From Marvinbryantia sp. (GTDB lineage: Bacteria > Bacillota > Clostridia > Lachnospirales > Lachnospiraceae), in assembly GCA_016297895.1 (NCBI GenBank), contig JAEDFS010000005.1:7983-71982 (forward strand): a stretch of DNA of 64,000 nucleotides. Direction: 5' to 3'. The notes under the pieces are model-generated. The model ran no database searches. It saw nothing but the letters and a program-made list of their open reading frames with translations, and had not been told where the DNA came from. Numbering within the stretch: position 1 is the stretch's first letter; every line of letters begins with the position of its first letter. Shown here piece after piece: positions 14,535 to 22,898 of this stretch. Both the position numbers and the translations under genes were made by a program.

Positions 14535-17432
14535 ATGGAAGAAAAGAAGAAAAGGAATACCGGCAGTACAGGAAAAACTGCCGGTGCAAAGAGTGCCGGT
14601 GCAAAGAGTGCCGGGACAAAAAAAGCATCGGGTACAGGAAAAAATGATATTCAGGGGAAAAATCAGGTTTCTTCGAAAGCAAAGGGGAGCAGCCGAAGGT
14701 CCAGGAGGCAGGAACTGGATATTCCGGATATCAAAAGAGAACCCGGAACGCCGGTCTGGGCGGAGATCATGCTCTGGGCCCTGCTGGCGTTCTGTATTAT
14801 TTTAATGCTGAGCAATTTCTTTGGAATCGGAGGCACCATTGGCAATTCTGTCAGCGGCGCTTTTTTTGGGATCTTTGGGATCATGGCCCAGTTGGTTCCC
14901 TTTCTGCTGTTCTTTGCTGCAGCGATCCTGGTTGCTAACAGGGGGAATGCAGGTGCCTGGACAAAAGTGGGATCCGGATTTCTGCTGTTTTTATGTGTCT
15001 GTGCAGTCTGTGAATTGCTGAGCAGCGGGAACGATATGACCAGATCCTTTTCTGAAGTATATGAGACGGGAGTGGAGTGGAAAACAGGAGGAGGCATCTC
15101 TGGAGCGTTGCTCTGCCGAATCCTTTGTCCGGTGTTTGGGCTGGCAGGAGCATGGCTCTTTATTTTTGTACTTGGTATCATTGCAGTGATCGTTCTTACC
15201 GGGGATTCTATTTTTGACCGTCTTACCGGAAAAAACAAAAGATATCGAGGCCGAAGAAGTACGGATTCCCACATGAGAAAGGAAATCCAAGCACTGAAGC
15301 GAGAAAAAAAGCAGCTTCAGCGGCAGCAGAAAATGCAGAATGAAATTGACAGGATGCGTGCACAGAATGAGGAAATTGAACTGGACGTAAGAGAACCCAG
15401 ACGCAATCGGAAGGTGACCGGTGTAAGCTGGGATACTACTTTTGATGCCGGTCTTCCGGTACCGGAAGAGATCCATGAGGTGACTCCGAAGGTACGGACC
15501 AATGTCCTTTCATCCGGAGATGAAAAACAGCCGGAACATGCCGCTTCCGTGGAACCTGTTCAGGAATCGATGGTATCTGAGAACAGAGCCAGGAAGATGG
15601 TCGATTCCGTTGCAGATAAGCCGGATGCAAAACAGATGGATCTGAATTTCACGATCTATCGTGACGGTGTCAGGGAAGAAGTAAGAGAGAAAGTATCATC
15701 CGAACCGGCTGTGAAAAAAATGCCTTCTCTGGCAGAACAGGAAAGAAAAAAGAAAGTTACCATTCCTGAAGAGAAGATACAGAAAGAAAGTATACCGGAA
15801 GAACACATATCGGAAGAAAATATGCCGGAAAATGTGACACCGGAGCAGCATACGGGAAAACAGATCAAAAATCCCAAATCTTCCAGAGAGGAACAGCAGG
15901 CGGCAATGGAGGATGTGGCTTCTGAAATTGCCCAGTCGGATGAAGAAGAAAAACCCGCTTATGTATTTCCTCCTTTAAGCCTGCTTGCCAGACCGCAGAA
16001 AGGAATGTCCGGAAATTCGGACGCAGATGTCCGGGAGACAGCAGTAAAACTTCAGAATACTCTTCATAGTTTTGGAGTAAATGTGACTGTGACCAATGTA
16101 AGCTGCGGACCTTCCGTGACACGTTATGAACTTCTGCCGGAGCAGGGAGTAAAGGTCAGTCGCATCGTGAACCTTTCCGATGACATCAAGCTGAATCTGG
16201 CAGCAGCGGATATCCGTATCGAAGCGCCCATCCCGGGGAAACCGGCTGTGGGAATTGAAGTTCCGAATAAGGAAAACAGTGCGGTTCTCTTAAGGGAACT
16301 GATTGAATCCGACGAATTTCAGAATGCAGCCTCCAGCCTTTCCTTTGCGGTTGGAAAGGATATTGCAGGAAAAGTAGTGGTGGCAGATATTGCAAAAATG
16401 CCCCATCTTCTGATTGCGGGTGCTACCGGTTCCGGAAAATCTGTCTGCATCAATACTCTGATCATGAGCATTCTGTACAAGGCAGATCCGCAGGATGTCA
16501 AATTGATCATGATCGATCCTAAGGTGGTGGAATTAAGTGTCTACAACGGAATTCCCCATCTGTTCATTCCGGTTGTCACAGATCCGAAGAAGGCTTCCGG
16601 TGCACTGAACTGGGCAGTGGCAGAGATGACGGAACGTTATCAGAAATTTGCTCAGTACGGTGTTCGGGATCTGAAGGGATATAATGCAAAAGTGGAAGCC
16701 ATCAAAGACATTGAGGATCCGGGGAAACCCAAAAAGCTGCCGCAGATCGTGATCATCGTAGATGAACTGGCAGACCTGATGATGGTTGCTCCCGGAGAAG
16801 TGGAGGATGCGATCTGCCGTCTGGCTCAGCTGGCCCGTGCCTGCGGTATTCACCTGATCATTGCAACCCAGAGACCCTCTGTCAATGTCATTACCGGACT
16901 GATCAAGGCAAATATGCCGTCCCGTATTGCATTTTCCGTATCCAGCGGGGTGGATTCCAGAACCATTATCGATATGAACGGTGCGGAAAAACTTCTTGGA
17001 AAAGGAGATATGCTGTTTTATCCTCAGGGCTATCAGAAGCCGGCCCGTGTTCAGGGTGCTTTTGTGTCTGACAGGGAAGTCAGTGATGTGGTGCAGTTCC
17101 TGACCCAGAAAAATGATGCCGGCAGTTATAGCCGGGAGATGGAAGAACAGATGTCAAAGATCCAGTCTGCGGCATCCGCTTCCATGGGAGCACCCTCATC
17201 AGGGGACGAGATCGATTCCAATTTTGTGGAAGCGGGCAAATTCATTATTGAGAAGGAAAAAGCATCTATCGGTATGCTGCAGAGAGTATTTAAGATCGGA
17301 TTCAACCGGGCGGCCAGAATTATGGATCAGCTTTCAGAGGCCGGTGTAGTGGGTCCGGAGGAAGGTACCAAACCAAGAAAAGTATTGATGACCATGGAAG
17401 AATTTGAACAATATATTGACGAATTTCTTTAA
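14535..17432 (+). CDS. ftsK: DNA translocase FtsK/SpoIIIE
   Basis: A 965-residue hexameric DNA pump that clears chromosome from the closing septum or moves it into the forespore. A basic N-terminal tail leads to four membrane helices (about 70-225), then a long low-complexity linker rich in PEE-type repeats, then the motor: Walker A GATGSGKS (629-636) and Walker B VDELADLM (Asp743). The winged-helix gamma domain (about 895-965, GFNRAARIMDQL) reads polar DNA sequences. ATG 14535 is preferred over 14514 because GGGGAG is six bases upstream. Bases 14579-14615 hold tandem 15-bp repeats. Confidence 0.95.
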   Translation: MEEKKKRNTGSTGKTAGAKSAGAKSAGTKKASGTGKNDIQGKNQVSSKAKGSSRRSRRQELDIPDIKREPGTPVWAEIMLWALLAFCIILMLSNFFGIGGTIGNSVSGAFFGIFGIMAQLVPFLLFFAAAILVANRGNAGAWTKVGSGFLLFLCVCAVCELLSSGNDMTRSFSEVYETGVEWKTGGGISGALLCRILCPVFGLAGAWLFIFVLGIIAVIVLTGDSIFDRLTGKNKRYRGRRSTDSHMRKEIQALKREKKQLQRQQKMQNEIDRMRAQNEEIELDVREPRRNRKVTGVSWDTTFDAGLPVPEEIHEVTPKVRTNVLSSGDEKQPEHAASVEPVQESMVSENRARKMVDSVADKPDAKQMDLNFTIYRDGVREEVREKVSSEPAVKKMPSLAEQERKKKVTIPEEKIQKESIPEEHISEENMPENVTPEQHTGKQIKNPKSSREEQQAAMEDVASEIAQSDEEEKPAYVFPPLSLLARPQKGMSGNSDADVRETAVKLQNTLHSFGVNVTVTNVSCGPSVTRYELLPEQGVKVSRIVNLSDDIKLNLAAADIRIEAPIPGKPAVGIEVPNKENSAVLLRELIESDEFQNAASSLSFAVGKDIAGKVVVADIAKMPHLLIAGATGSGKSVCINTLIMSILYKADPQDVKLIMIDPKVVELSVYNGIPHLFIPVVTDPKKASGALNWAVAEMTERYQKFAQYGVRDLKGYNAKVEAIKDIEDPGKPKKLPQIVIIVDELADLMMVAPGEVEDAICRLAQLARACGIHLIIATQRPSVNVITGLIKANMPSRIAFSVSSGVDSRTIIDMNGAEKLLGKGDMLFYPQGYQKPARVQGAFVSDREVSDVVQFLTQKNDAGSYSREMEEQMSKIQSAASASMGAPSSGDEIDSNFVEAGKFIIEKEKASIGMLQRVFKIGFNRAARIMDQLSEAGVVGPEEGTKPRKVLMTMEEFEQYIDEFL
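14579..14615 (+). repeat. 15-bp tandem repeat in the ftsK N-terminal tail
   Basis: The unit GCCGGTGCAAAGAGT occurs twice in tandem and starts a third, degenerate time, encoding AGAKS-AGAKS-AGTKK. This gives a short repetitive lysine-rich tail on the cytoplasmic N-terminus of FtsK. Copy number could vary between strains. Confidence 0.7.
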
Positions 17433-17444
17433 ATGAAGTATATT
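17416..17444 (+). promoter_or_regulatory. Strong SigA promoter for nfnAB
   Basis: TTGACG (17416-17421), 17 bases, TATATT (17439-17444). It uses the same hexamers and spacing as the promoter at 10343. The -35 box is inside the last codons of ftsK and the ftsK stop lies in the spacer. The leader to the nfnA ATG is about 53 bases with AGGAGG; no terminator separates ftsK from nfnA. Confidence 0.75.
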
Positions 17445-17503
17445 TTAGGATGAATATTTGTTTATATCTAATTGGACATATGAACTTATAGGAGGAAAAG
17501 TAT

Positions 17504-18397
17504 ATGTACAAGATTTTAAAAGCGGGGAAACTTGCCGGCAATATCTACGAAATGGTCGTAGAAGCCCCGAGAGTAGCAAAACATTGTCTGCCGGGCCAGT
17601 TTATCATCGTAAAGATGGATGAAGTCGGAGAAAGAATCCCCCTGACCATCTGCGATTATGACAGAGAAGCAGGAACGATCACCATTGTGTTCCAGCCGAT
17701 CGGTGCATCCACTGAGAAGTTTACGAAGCTGCAGGCGGGAGATTCCTTCCGTGATTTCGTTGGACCTCTGGGAAGACCTTCTGAACTTTGCGAAGAGGAA
17801 AGCCTGGAAGAGACAAAGAAGAAAAAACTTCTCTTTGTTGCAGGCGGTGTTGGTACAGCTCCGGTATATCCTCAGGTAAAATGGCTGCATGAGCATGGAA
17901 TCGATGCAGATGTGATCATCGGTGCAAAGACAAAAGATCTTGTTATTCTGGAAGATAAATTCAAGGCAGTATGCGGAAACCTCTATATTACCACAGATGA
18001 CGGCTCTTATGGAAGAAGCGGTATGGTTACGAAAGTAATCGATGATCTGATCAATGAAGAAGGAAAAACATATGATCACTGTGTGGCAATCGGTCCCATG
18101 ATCATGATGAAATTCTGCTGCCTGACCACAAAGAAACATAATCTTCCGACCATCGTCAGCATGAACCCCATCATGGTGGATGGAACGGGTATGTGCGGTG
18201 CATGCCGTGTTATGGTAGGAGATGAAGTGAAGTTTGCCTGTGTAGACGGACCGGAATTTGACGGACATAAGATTGATTTTGATGCAGCCATGAAGAGACA
18301 GGCTATGTATAAGACAGAAGAAGGCCGTGCGCTGTTAAAGCTGCGTGAAGGAGATACGCATCACGGCGGATGCGGAAATTGCGGAGGTGACAAATAA
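17504..18397 (+). CDS. nfnA: NfnA-type ferredoxin-NADP reductase subunit alpha
   Basis: A 297-residue flavoprotein of the ferredoxin-NADP reductase/PyrK type. FAD domain near the N-terminus (RIPLTICDYD), NAD-binding segment VAGGVGTAPVYPQ, and a C-terminal iron-sulfur site with Cys231, Cys234 and Cys246 (GMCGACR...FACVDG); the fourth ligand is not assigned. A glycine/cysteine tail, GGCGNCGG, ends the chain. Paired with the next gene it matches the electron-bifurcating NADH-dependent ferredoxin-NADP+ oxidoreductase, which couples NADH and reduced ferredoxin to NADPH. Sulfide dehydrogenase subunit B is the older name for close relatives. Confidence 0.82.
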   Translation: MYKILKAGKLAGNIYEMVVEAPRVAKHCLPGQFIIVKMDEVGERIPLTICDYDREAGTITIVFQPIGASTEKFTKLQAGDSFRDFVGPLGRPSELCEEESLEETKKKKLLFVAGGVGTAPVYPQVKWLHEHGIDADVIIGAKTKDLVILEDKFKAVCGNLYITTDDGSYGRSGMVTKVIDDLINEEGKTYDHCVAIGPMIMMKFCCLTTKKHNLPTIVSMNPIMVDGTGMCGACRVMVGDEVKFACVDGPEFDGHKIDFDAAMKRQAMYKTEEGRALLKLREGDTHHGGCGNCGGDK

Positions 18398-19785
18398 TGG
18401 CTGATGTATTAAAGAAAGTTCCTGTAAGAGAGCAGGCACCAAAGGTAAGAGCGACAAACTTTGATGAGGTTTGCCTTGGATATAATAAAGAAGAGGCAAT
18501 GGAAGAAGCTTCCCGCTGCATTAACTGTAAAAATGCAAAATGTGTGACCGGATGTCCGGTAAATATTAACATTCCGGGATTTATTCATGAAGTAAAAGAA
18601 GGCAATTTTGAAGAAGCATACAAGATCATTTCCGAATCTTCCGCACTTCCCGCAATCTGCGGACGAGTATGTCCTCAGGAGAGCCAGTGTGAAGGAAAAT
18701 GTATCCGCGGTATCAAGGGGGAGGCAATCTCCATTGGTAAGCTGGAAAGATTTGTAGCCGACTGGGCAAGAGAGAACGGAATCAAACCGACTGCTCCCGC
18801 AGAGAAAAACGGCAAAAAGGTAGCTGTGATCGGTTCCGGTCCTTCCGGTCTGACCTGTGCTGGAGACCTGGCAAAGCTTGGTTATGATGTAACCATCTTT
18901 GAAGCACTCCATGAGGCAGGCGGAGTATTGGTATATGGTATTCCTGAATTCCGACTCCCGAAGCTGGATGTTGTTGCTAAAGAAGTAGAGAATGTAAAAT
19001 CTCTCGGCGTAAAGATTGAGACCAACGTCATCATCGGACGTTCCATTACCATTGATGAACTGATGGATGAGGAAGGCTTTGAAGCCGTATTTATCGGTTC
19101 CGGTGCAGGACTTCCCATGTTCATGGGTATTCCGGGCGAAACAGCCAAGGGAGTATTCTCTGCAAATGAGTATCTGACAAGAAATAACCTGATGAAGGCA
19201 TTCCGTGAGGATTATGATACACCGATTGTAAAAGGCAAGAAAGTTGCAGTGGTAGGCGGCGGAAACGTAGCGATGGATGCTGCCAGAACGGCTCTTCGTC
19301 TCGGTGCAGAGGTTCATATCGTATATCGTCGTAGTGAAGCAGAGCTTCCTGCCCGTGTGGAAGAAGTGCATCACGCAAAAGAAGAAGGCGTGATCTTTGA
19401 TCTGCTGACCAATCCGAAAGAGATCCTTGTGGATGAAAACGATGCAGTAGCAGGAATGAAATGTGTTCGCATGGAACTGGGCGAGCCGGATGCTTCCGGA
19501 AGAAGACGTCCTGTAGAAGTTCCGGGATCTGAGTTTACACTGGATGTAGATACTGTGATCATGTCTCTTGGTACTTCTCCGAACCCGCTGATCTCCTCCA
19601 CCACCATCGGTCTGGATATCAACAAGAGAAAATGTATCATTGCAGACGAAGAGACAGGAAAAACTTCAAAAGACGGTGTATATGCCGGCGGTGATGCAGT
19701 GACAGGAGCGGCTACCGTTATCCTGGCTATGGGCGCAGGAAAAGCAGCTGCTAAGGGAATTCATGAATTCCTCAGCAATAAATAA
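18397..19785 (+). CDS. nfnB: NfnB-type subunit (GltD-like FAD/NAD oxidoreductase)
   Basis: A 462-residue subunit with two cysteine groups near the N-terminus (Cys41, 44, 49, 53 and Cys88, 92, 98, 102) for [4Fe-4S] clusters. Two dinucleotide folds follow: VIGSGPSGLTCAG for FAD (about 144-156) and VVGGGNVAMDAAR for NADPH (about 285-297). The GDAVTGAATVILAMGAGKAAA tail, split here for length, is typical of GltD-like proteins. It overlaps NfnA by one base. Databases often call such genes glutamate synthase small subunit (gltA/gltD), but the adjacent NfnA partner and absence of a large GltB favour Nfn. Confidence 0.82.
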   Translation: MADVLKKVPVREQAPKVRATNFDEVCLGYNKEEAMEEASRCINCKNAKCVTGCPVNINIPGFIHEVKEGNFEEAYKIISESSALPAICGRVCPQESQCEGKCIRGIKGEAISIGKLERFVADWARENGIKPTAPAEKNGKKVAVIGSGPSGLTCAGDLAKLGYDVTIFEALHEAGGVLVYGIPEFRLPKLDVVAKEVENVKSLGVKIETNVIIGRSITIDELMDEEGFEAVFIGSGAGLPMFMGIPGETAKGVFSANEYLTRNNLMKAFREDYDTPIVKGKKVAVVGGGNVAMDAARTALRLGAEVHIVYRRSEAELPARVEEVHHAKEEGVIFDLLTNPKEILVDENDAVAGMKCVRMELGEPDASGRRRPVEVPGSEFTLDVDTVIMSLGTSPNPLISSTTIGLDINKRKCIIADEETGKTSKDGVYAGGDAVTGAATVILAMGAGKAAAKGIHEFLSNK

Positions 19786-19821
19786 GCAACATCTGGCAAC
19801 GCTGAGTTTTAAAAATGAGAA

Positions 19822-19852
19822 AAAGGAGATATCTTCGGGTATCTCCTTTCTT
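19822..19852 (+). terminator. Hairpin with UUCG tetraloop after nfnB
   Basis: A 12-bp stem (19822-19833 and 19838-19849, one G-U pair) closes a UUCG loop, an especially stable form. Only CTTA follows instead of a long U-run, so termination may be partial and the following Dabb gene could receive read-through. Confidence 0.7.
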
Positions 19853-19879
19853 AAAAAGCAGAAAAGGAGAATTGCAAGA

Positions 19880-20179
19880 ATGGTTAAGCATATTGTAATG
19901 TGGAATTTTGTGGAACAGCTGACAGAAGAGGAAAGAAAAGAAGCAGGCGCAAAGATGAAAGAAATCCTGGAGCCCTTAAAAGATCAGATTCCTGGGGTAG
20001 TGTCTTTAAAAGTACAGATGAACGAGCTTCCATCCAGCAATCGTGATGTGGCACTGATCGGAGAATACGAGTCCGTGGAGGCGTTAAACGGTTATGCGGT
20101 ACACCCTCTTCATGTGGAAGCGGGAAAATATGTAAGATCCGTGACCTGCAACCGTGCATGCATCGATTATGAGATGTAA
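19880..20179 (+). CDS. Dabb (stress-responsive A/B barrel) domain protein
   Basis: A 99-residue ferredoxin-like barrel protein. MVKHIVMWNF starts the Dabb fold and GEYESVEALNGYAVHPLHVE carries the conserved HPxH segment (motif at about residues 73-80). Family members form dimers; some are small enzymes, most are uncharacterised. ATG 19880 is chosen because AAAAGGAG lies at 19862-19869 and the fold begins at this methionine. It is two bases from rlmH. Confidence 0.8.
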   Translation: MVKHIVMWNFVEQLTEEERKEAGAKMKEILEPLKDQIPGVVSLKVQMNELPSSNRDVALIGEYESVEALNGYAVHPLHVEAGKYVRSVTCNRACIDYEM

Positions 20180-20181
20180 CC

Positions 20182-20661
20182 ATGAAGATCACATTGGTGA
20201 CAGTCGGAAAGATCAAAGAAAAATACTTCACAGATGCGATACGAGAGTACAGCAAGCGTCTCTCCAGATACTGTAAACTGGAGCTGATCGAAGTGACGGA
20301 TGAAAAGACGCCGGATGGCGCCGGGGAGGCTCTGGAACGACAGATCAAAGAGAAAGAGGGAGAGCGGATCCTGAGATCTGTAAGGGATGGAAGCTATGTG
20401 ATCGTTCTTGCTATCGAAGGGAAGAGAATGAGTTCGGAAAAGCTCTCAGAGTTTATTGGGGATCTGGGCGTGAGAGGTGAAAGTGATCTTACTTTTATCA
20501 TCGGAGGATCTCTCGGGCTGGATCCCAGGGTTCTGAAGCGTGCAGATTTTCTTCTGAGTTTTTCTGATATGACCTTTCCCCACCAGCTTATGCGTGTGAT
20601 TCTGCTTGAACAGATCTACCGAAGCTTCCGGATTCTGCAGAACGAACCCTATCACAAGTAA
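20182..20661 (+). CDS. rlmH: 23S rRNA (pseudouridine1915-N3)-methyltransferase RlmH
   Basis: A 159-residue SPOUT methyltransferase that modifies pseudouridine 1915 of 23S rRNA. MKITLVTVGKIKEKY starts the family; FIIGGSLGLDP (about 104-114) and LSFSDMTFPHQLMR form the knotted SAM pocket. Length is standard. It starts two bases after the Dabb gene, so the two are probably co-transcribed. Confidence 0.96.
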   Translation: MKITLVTVGKIKEKYFTDAIREYSKRLSRYCKLELIEVTDEKTPDGAGEALERQIKEKEGERILRSVRDGSYVIVLAIEGKRMSSEKLSEFIGDLGVRGESDLTFIIGGSLGLDPRVLKRADFLLSFSDMTFPHQLMRVILLEQIYRSFRILQNEPYHK

Positions 20662-20675
20662 AGGAGGATGAACTG

Positions 20676-20759
20676 GTGCGCTTTTTGAGCAGCACCGGTT
20701 TTAACTGTCCGTATTATCATCTGGATGATGAATATCTGATTGTCAGGAAACAAATGTAA
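20676..20759 (+). CDS. Possible 27-residue small protein
   Basis: A short ORF from GTG 20676 to TAA 20757-20759. A perfect AGGAGG lies just after the rlmH stop with an eight-base gap to the GTG. The peptide has a hydrophobic/aromatic start (MRFLSSTGF), then NCPYYHLDDEY and a basic end. I recognise no family; it could be a real small protein or the remnant of a longer gene. Its last codons overlap the palindrome described next. Confidence 0.35.
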   Translation: MRFLSSTGFNCPYYHLDDEYLIVRKQM

Positions 20760-20786
20760 AATATTTACATAAATTTATTATGTAAA
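20754..20786. promoter_or_regulatory. Operator-like inverted repeats before the DUF2284 gene
   Basis: ATGTAAA (20754-20760) and TTTACAT (20764-20770) form a perfect inverted repeat with a 3-base spacer. A third half-site, ATGTAAA (20780-20786), gives a second inverted repeat with a 9-base spacer. The array ends 12 bases before the DUF2284 start. The symmetry suggests a repressor-binding site; the regulator is unknown and I found no clear promoter hexamers around it. Confidence 0.5.
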
Positions 20787-20798
20787 GAGAGGAAAAGA

Positions 20799-21338
20799 AT
20801 GTTTGAAATTGATCAGTGGATCGTTGATTATCCGGTCTGTCAATATAAGATCGTGGGATCGGAAGAGGTCGTTTTTTCGGAAAGAGTAAGACACATCTGT
20901 AAGACGGAATGTGAGCGTTACGGGAAATCCTGGTCCTGCCCGCCTGCAGTGGGAGATGTGGAAGAGTGTAAAAAGAGGTGCAGAAAATATCGCTATGCCT
21001 TTGTATTTACCACGATGGCAGAGGTAACCGATGCTTCTATCCTGTCAGAGACTCTGTCTACCAGGGCACAGCATGAGCAGGTGACCCGTGAAATCTGCGA
21101 AAATCTCAGAAAAAGAGGGGCAGACTGCCTGCCGCTTTCCGTTGAATCCTGTCAGATCTGTGAAAAATGTGCCTATCCGGACCCCTGTCGTTTCCCCGGA
21201 AAAGCCATTCCCTGCGTGGAGAGCTACGGCATTCTTGTTACGGAACTGGCAAAAATCTGCGGGATCGATTTTTATTATGACAATCAGACGGTCACCTGGT
21301 TTGGCTTGATCTTTTTTGATGAGAATCGTATGTTCTGA
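20799..21338 (+). CDS. DUF2284 cysteine-rich putative metal-binding protein
   Basis: A 179-residue cytoplasmic protein of the DUF2284 group. It has many paired cysteines: CKTECERYGKSWSCPP near the N-terminus, EECKKRC, then CQICEKCAYPDPCRFP and PCVESYGI near the C-terminus, likely ligands for iron-sulfur or other metal sites. No reaction is known. GAGAGGAAAAG precedes the ATG, and an operator-like palindrome lies just upstream, so expression may be regulated. Confidence 0.8.
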   Translation: MFEIDQWIVDYPVCQYKIVGSEEVVFSERVRHICKTECERYGKSWSCPPAVGDVEECKKRCRKYRYAFVFTTMAEVTDASILSETLSTRAQHEQVTREICENLRKRGADCLPLSVESCQICEKCAYPDPCRFPGKAIPCVESYGILVTELAKICGIDFYYDNQTVTWFGLIFFDENRMF

Positions 21339-21356
21339 CGGGTGCTGACATATAGT
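21328..21356 (+). promoter_or_regulatory. Candidate sporulation SigE promoter for yqfC-yqfD
   Basis: GTATGTT (21328-21334), 14 bases, CATATAGT (21349-21356) resembles the SigE consensus (KMATATT-N14-CATACAMT), with two mismatches in each box. It ends 21 bases before the yqfC start, and the yqfC/yqfD genes belong to the mother-cell SigE regulon in Bacillus. The -35 box abuts the DUF2284 stop. Confidence 0.5.
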
Positions 21357-21377
21357 AAATAATAAAGCCTGGAAATA

Positions 21378-21656
21378 GTGAATCTGTCGATGAAATTACC
21401 TGTTTTTCAAAATATGGCTTCCGCTATGGAGATCCCCGAGGATCTGGCAAAGAAAGCTGCGTTGGTGGAAATGACCGGGCAGAATGTAATGAGGATCGAA
21501 AATTATCTTGGAATCATTGAGTATTCAGATGTACGCCTGCTGCTCCAGTGCAGTCAGTGCCGTATGGAGGTGACGGGCAGGGATCTGTATATTGAATGCT
21601 ATACCAGAGAAGAACTTTGCCTGAAAGGATGGATCGAACAGGTGCACTATTTCTGA
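21378..21656 (+). CDS. yqfC: Sporulation protein YqfC
   Basis: A 92-residue YabP/YqfC-family protein made by the mother cell during sporulation. The core is VEMTGQNVMRIENYLGIIEYSD followed by a beta-rich end with GRDLYIECYTREELCLKG (motifs at about residues 33-90). GTG 21378 is used; ATG 21390 is an alternative and neither has a strong ribosome-binding site. It lies next to yqfD and phoH, the usual Firmicutes order. Its presence indicates sporulation ability or ancestry. Confidence 0.85.
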   Translation: MNLSMKLPVFQNMASAMEIPEDLAKKAALVEMTGQNVMRIENYLGIIEYSDVRLLLQCSQCRMEVTGRDLYIECYTREELCLKGWIEQVHYF

Positions 21657-21671
21657 CAGGAGGGAAATATT

Positions 21672-22898
21672 CTGATCGGACGTCTTCTTTTGCTCGCAAA
21701 AGGATATGTGCGGATCCATATATGCGGCGGAGCCTATGAGCGGTTTTTGAATCTCTGTGCGAACCATCGGATCACACTTTGGGAGATTCGGACTGTTGGG
21801 AAAGGTTATGAAATGAATCTGGCTTTGAAGGATTTTTATCGTCTGAAGCCTCTGGCCAGAAAATGCCGTACCCGAATAAGGATCCGCAGAAAATATGGAC
21901 TGCCTTTTTTTCTGAACCGTCACAGAAAGCGAAAAGTCTTTGTACTTGGAATCTGCTGCTGCGGTTTTTTTATTTTTCTTTTATCCTGTTTTATCTGGAA
22001 TATTCAGATCGAAGGAAATCAGGAAGTGACAAGAGCGGATTTTATGGAATATCTGACAGAGCAGCATGCGGATTACGGAACATGGAAAAATGATATTGAC
22101 TGTAAAAAGATGGCGTCTGATATTCGAAAAAGATTTCCTGAGGTCACCTGGGTGTCTGTGAAGATCAGAGGAACCAGTCTGATCATAGATGTGCAGGAAA
22201 ACACAGATACACAGCTTTATGAGGGAAGAGATTATCCGGACAGTGATCTGGTCAGTGAATTTGACGGAGAAATCGTAGAAATGATCACCAGAAGCGGTAC
22301 ACCGATGGTAAAAAAAGGAGATCCGGTGGAAGCAGGGCAGATACTGGTTCGGGGACGTATGGAGATCACCAATGACTCGGATGAAGTAGTAGCCTGTAAA
22401 TACTGTGCTGCTGATGCAGATATCTATATCAGGACAGAGATACCTTATCGGGATGAATTTGACCGGGCATATGAAAAAATTTCCTACACCGGAAAAAGTC
22501 GTTTTGGAGGGTATGTTACCATTTTGGGAAAAACCTTTGGTATCGAGCCGCCGGTCGTGTATCTGGGGCAGTATGATCTTCTGGAACGGGTGTACCCCTT
22601 CCGGATCCGGGAGGATTTTTATCTTCCTCTGTCTTTTTCTCTGGTTACAGCAAGAGAATATAGTCAGGAACTGTTTCTTTATACAGAAGAAGAAGCAAAA
22701 AAGCTGGCAGAATCAAGATTACATAAATTTCTAACAGAAAATGAAGAAAAAGGGGTTCAAATATTTGAAAAAAATGTTAAAATAACGATAAGTGCGACTT
22801 CCTGCCTTGCAGAAGGTAAGATTACCGTGGTTCAAAAAGCCGGCAGGAGAGTGGACACTGAGTATTTGGAATTGCAGCAGGAGAGAAATGCTTCATGA
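21672..22898 (+). CDS. yqfD: Sporulation protein YqfD, probable non-AUG start
   Basis: A sporulation protein of about 408 residues. GYVRIHICG and AYERFLNLC open the conserved region; a basic stretch and one membrane helix (about 100-118) follow, then a large extracytoplasmic domain. The first standard start codon, TTG 21690, has no ribosome-binding site and would cut the family N-terminus. A perfect AGGAGG (21658-21663) instead points to CTG 21672 (8-base gap) or ATT 21669 (5-base gap), giving the extra residues IGRLLL. I annotate CTG 21672. The stop overlaps phoH (ATGA). Confidence 0.8.
   Translation: MIGRLLLLAKGYVRIHICGGAYERFLNLCANHRITLWEIRTVGKGYEMNLALKDFYRLKPLARKCRTRIRIRRKYGLPFFLNRHRKRKVFVLGICCCGFFIFLLSCFIWNIQIEGNQEVTRADFMEYLTEQHADYGTWKNDIDCKKMASDIRKRFPEVTWVSVKIRGTSLIIDVQENTDTQLYEGRDYPDSDLVSEFDGEIVEMITRSGTPMVKKGDPVEAGQILVRGRMEITNDSDEVVACKYCAADADIYIRTEIPYRDEFDRAYEKISYTGKSRFGGYVTILGKTFGIEPPVVYLGQYDLLERVYPFRIREDFYLPLSFSLVTAREYSQELFLYTEEEAKKLAESRLHKFLTENEEKGVQIFEKNVKITISATSCLAEGKITVVQKAGRRVDTEYLELQQERNAS

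Noticed and set aside
18409..19374. Long open frame on the minus strand opposite nfnB
   Set aside because: It lies wholly inside a clear gene, has no family motif or ribosome-binding site, and its cysteine/serine-rich composition is that of an antisense shadow.
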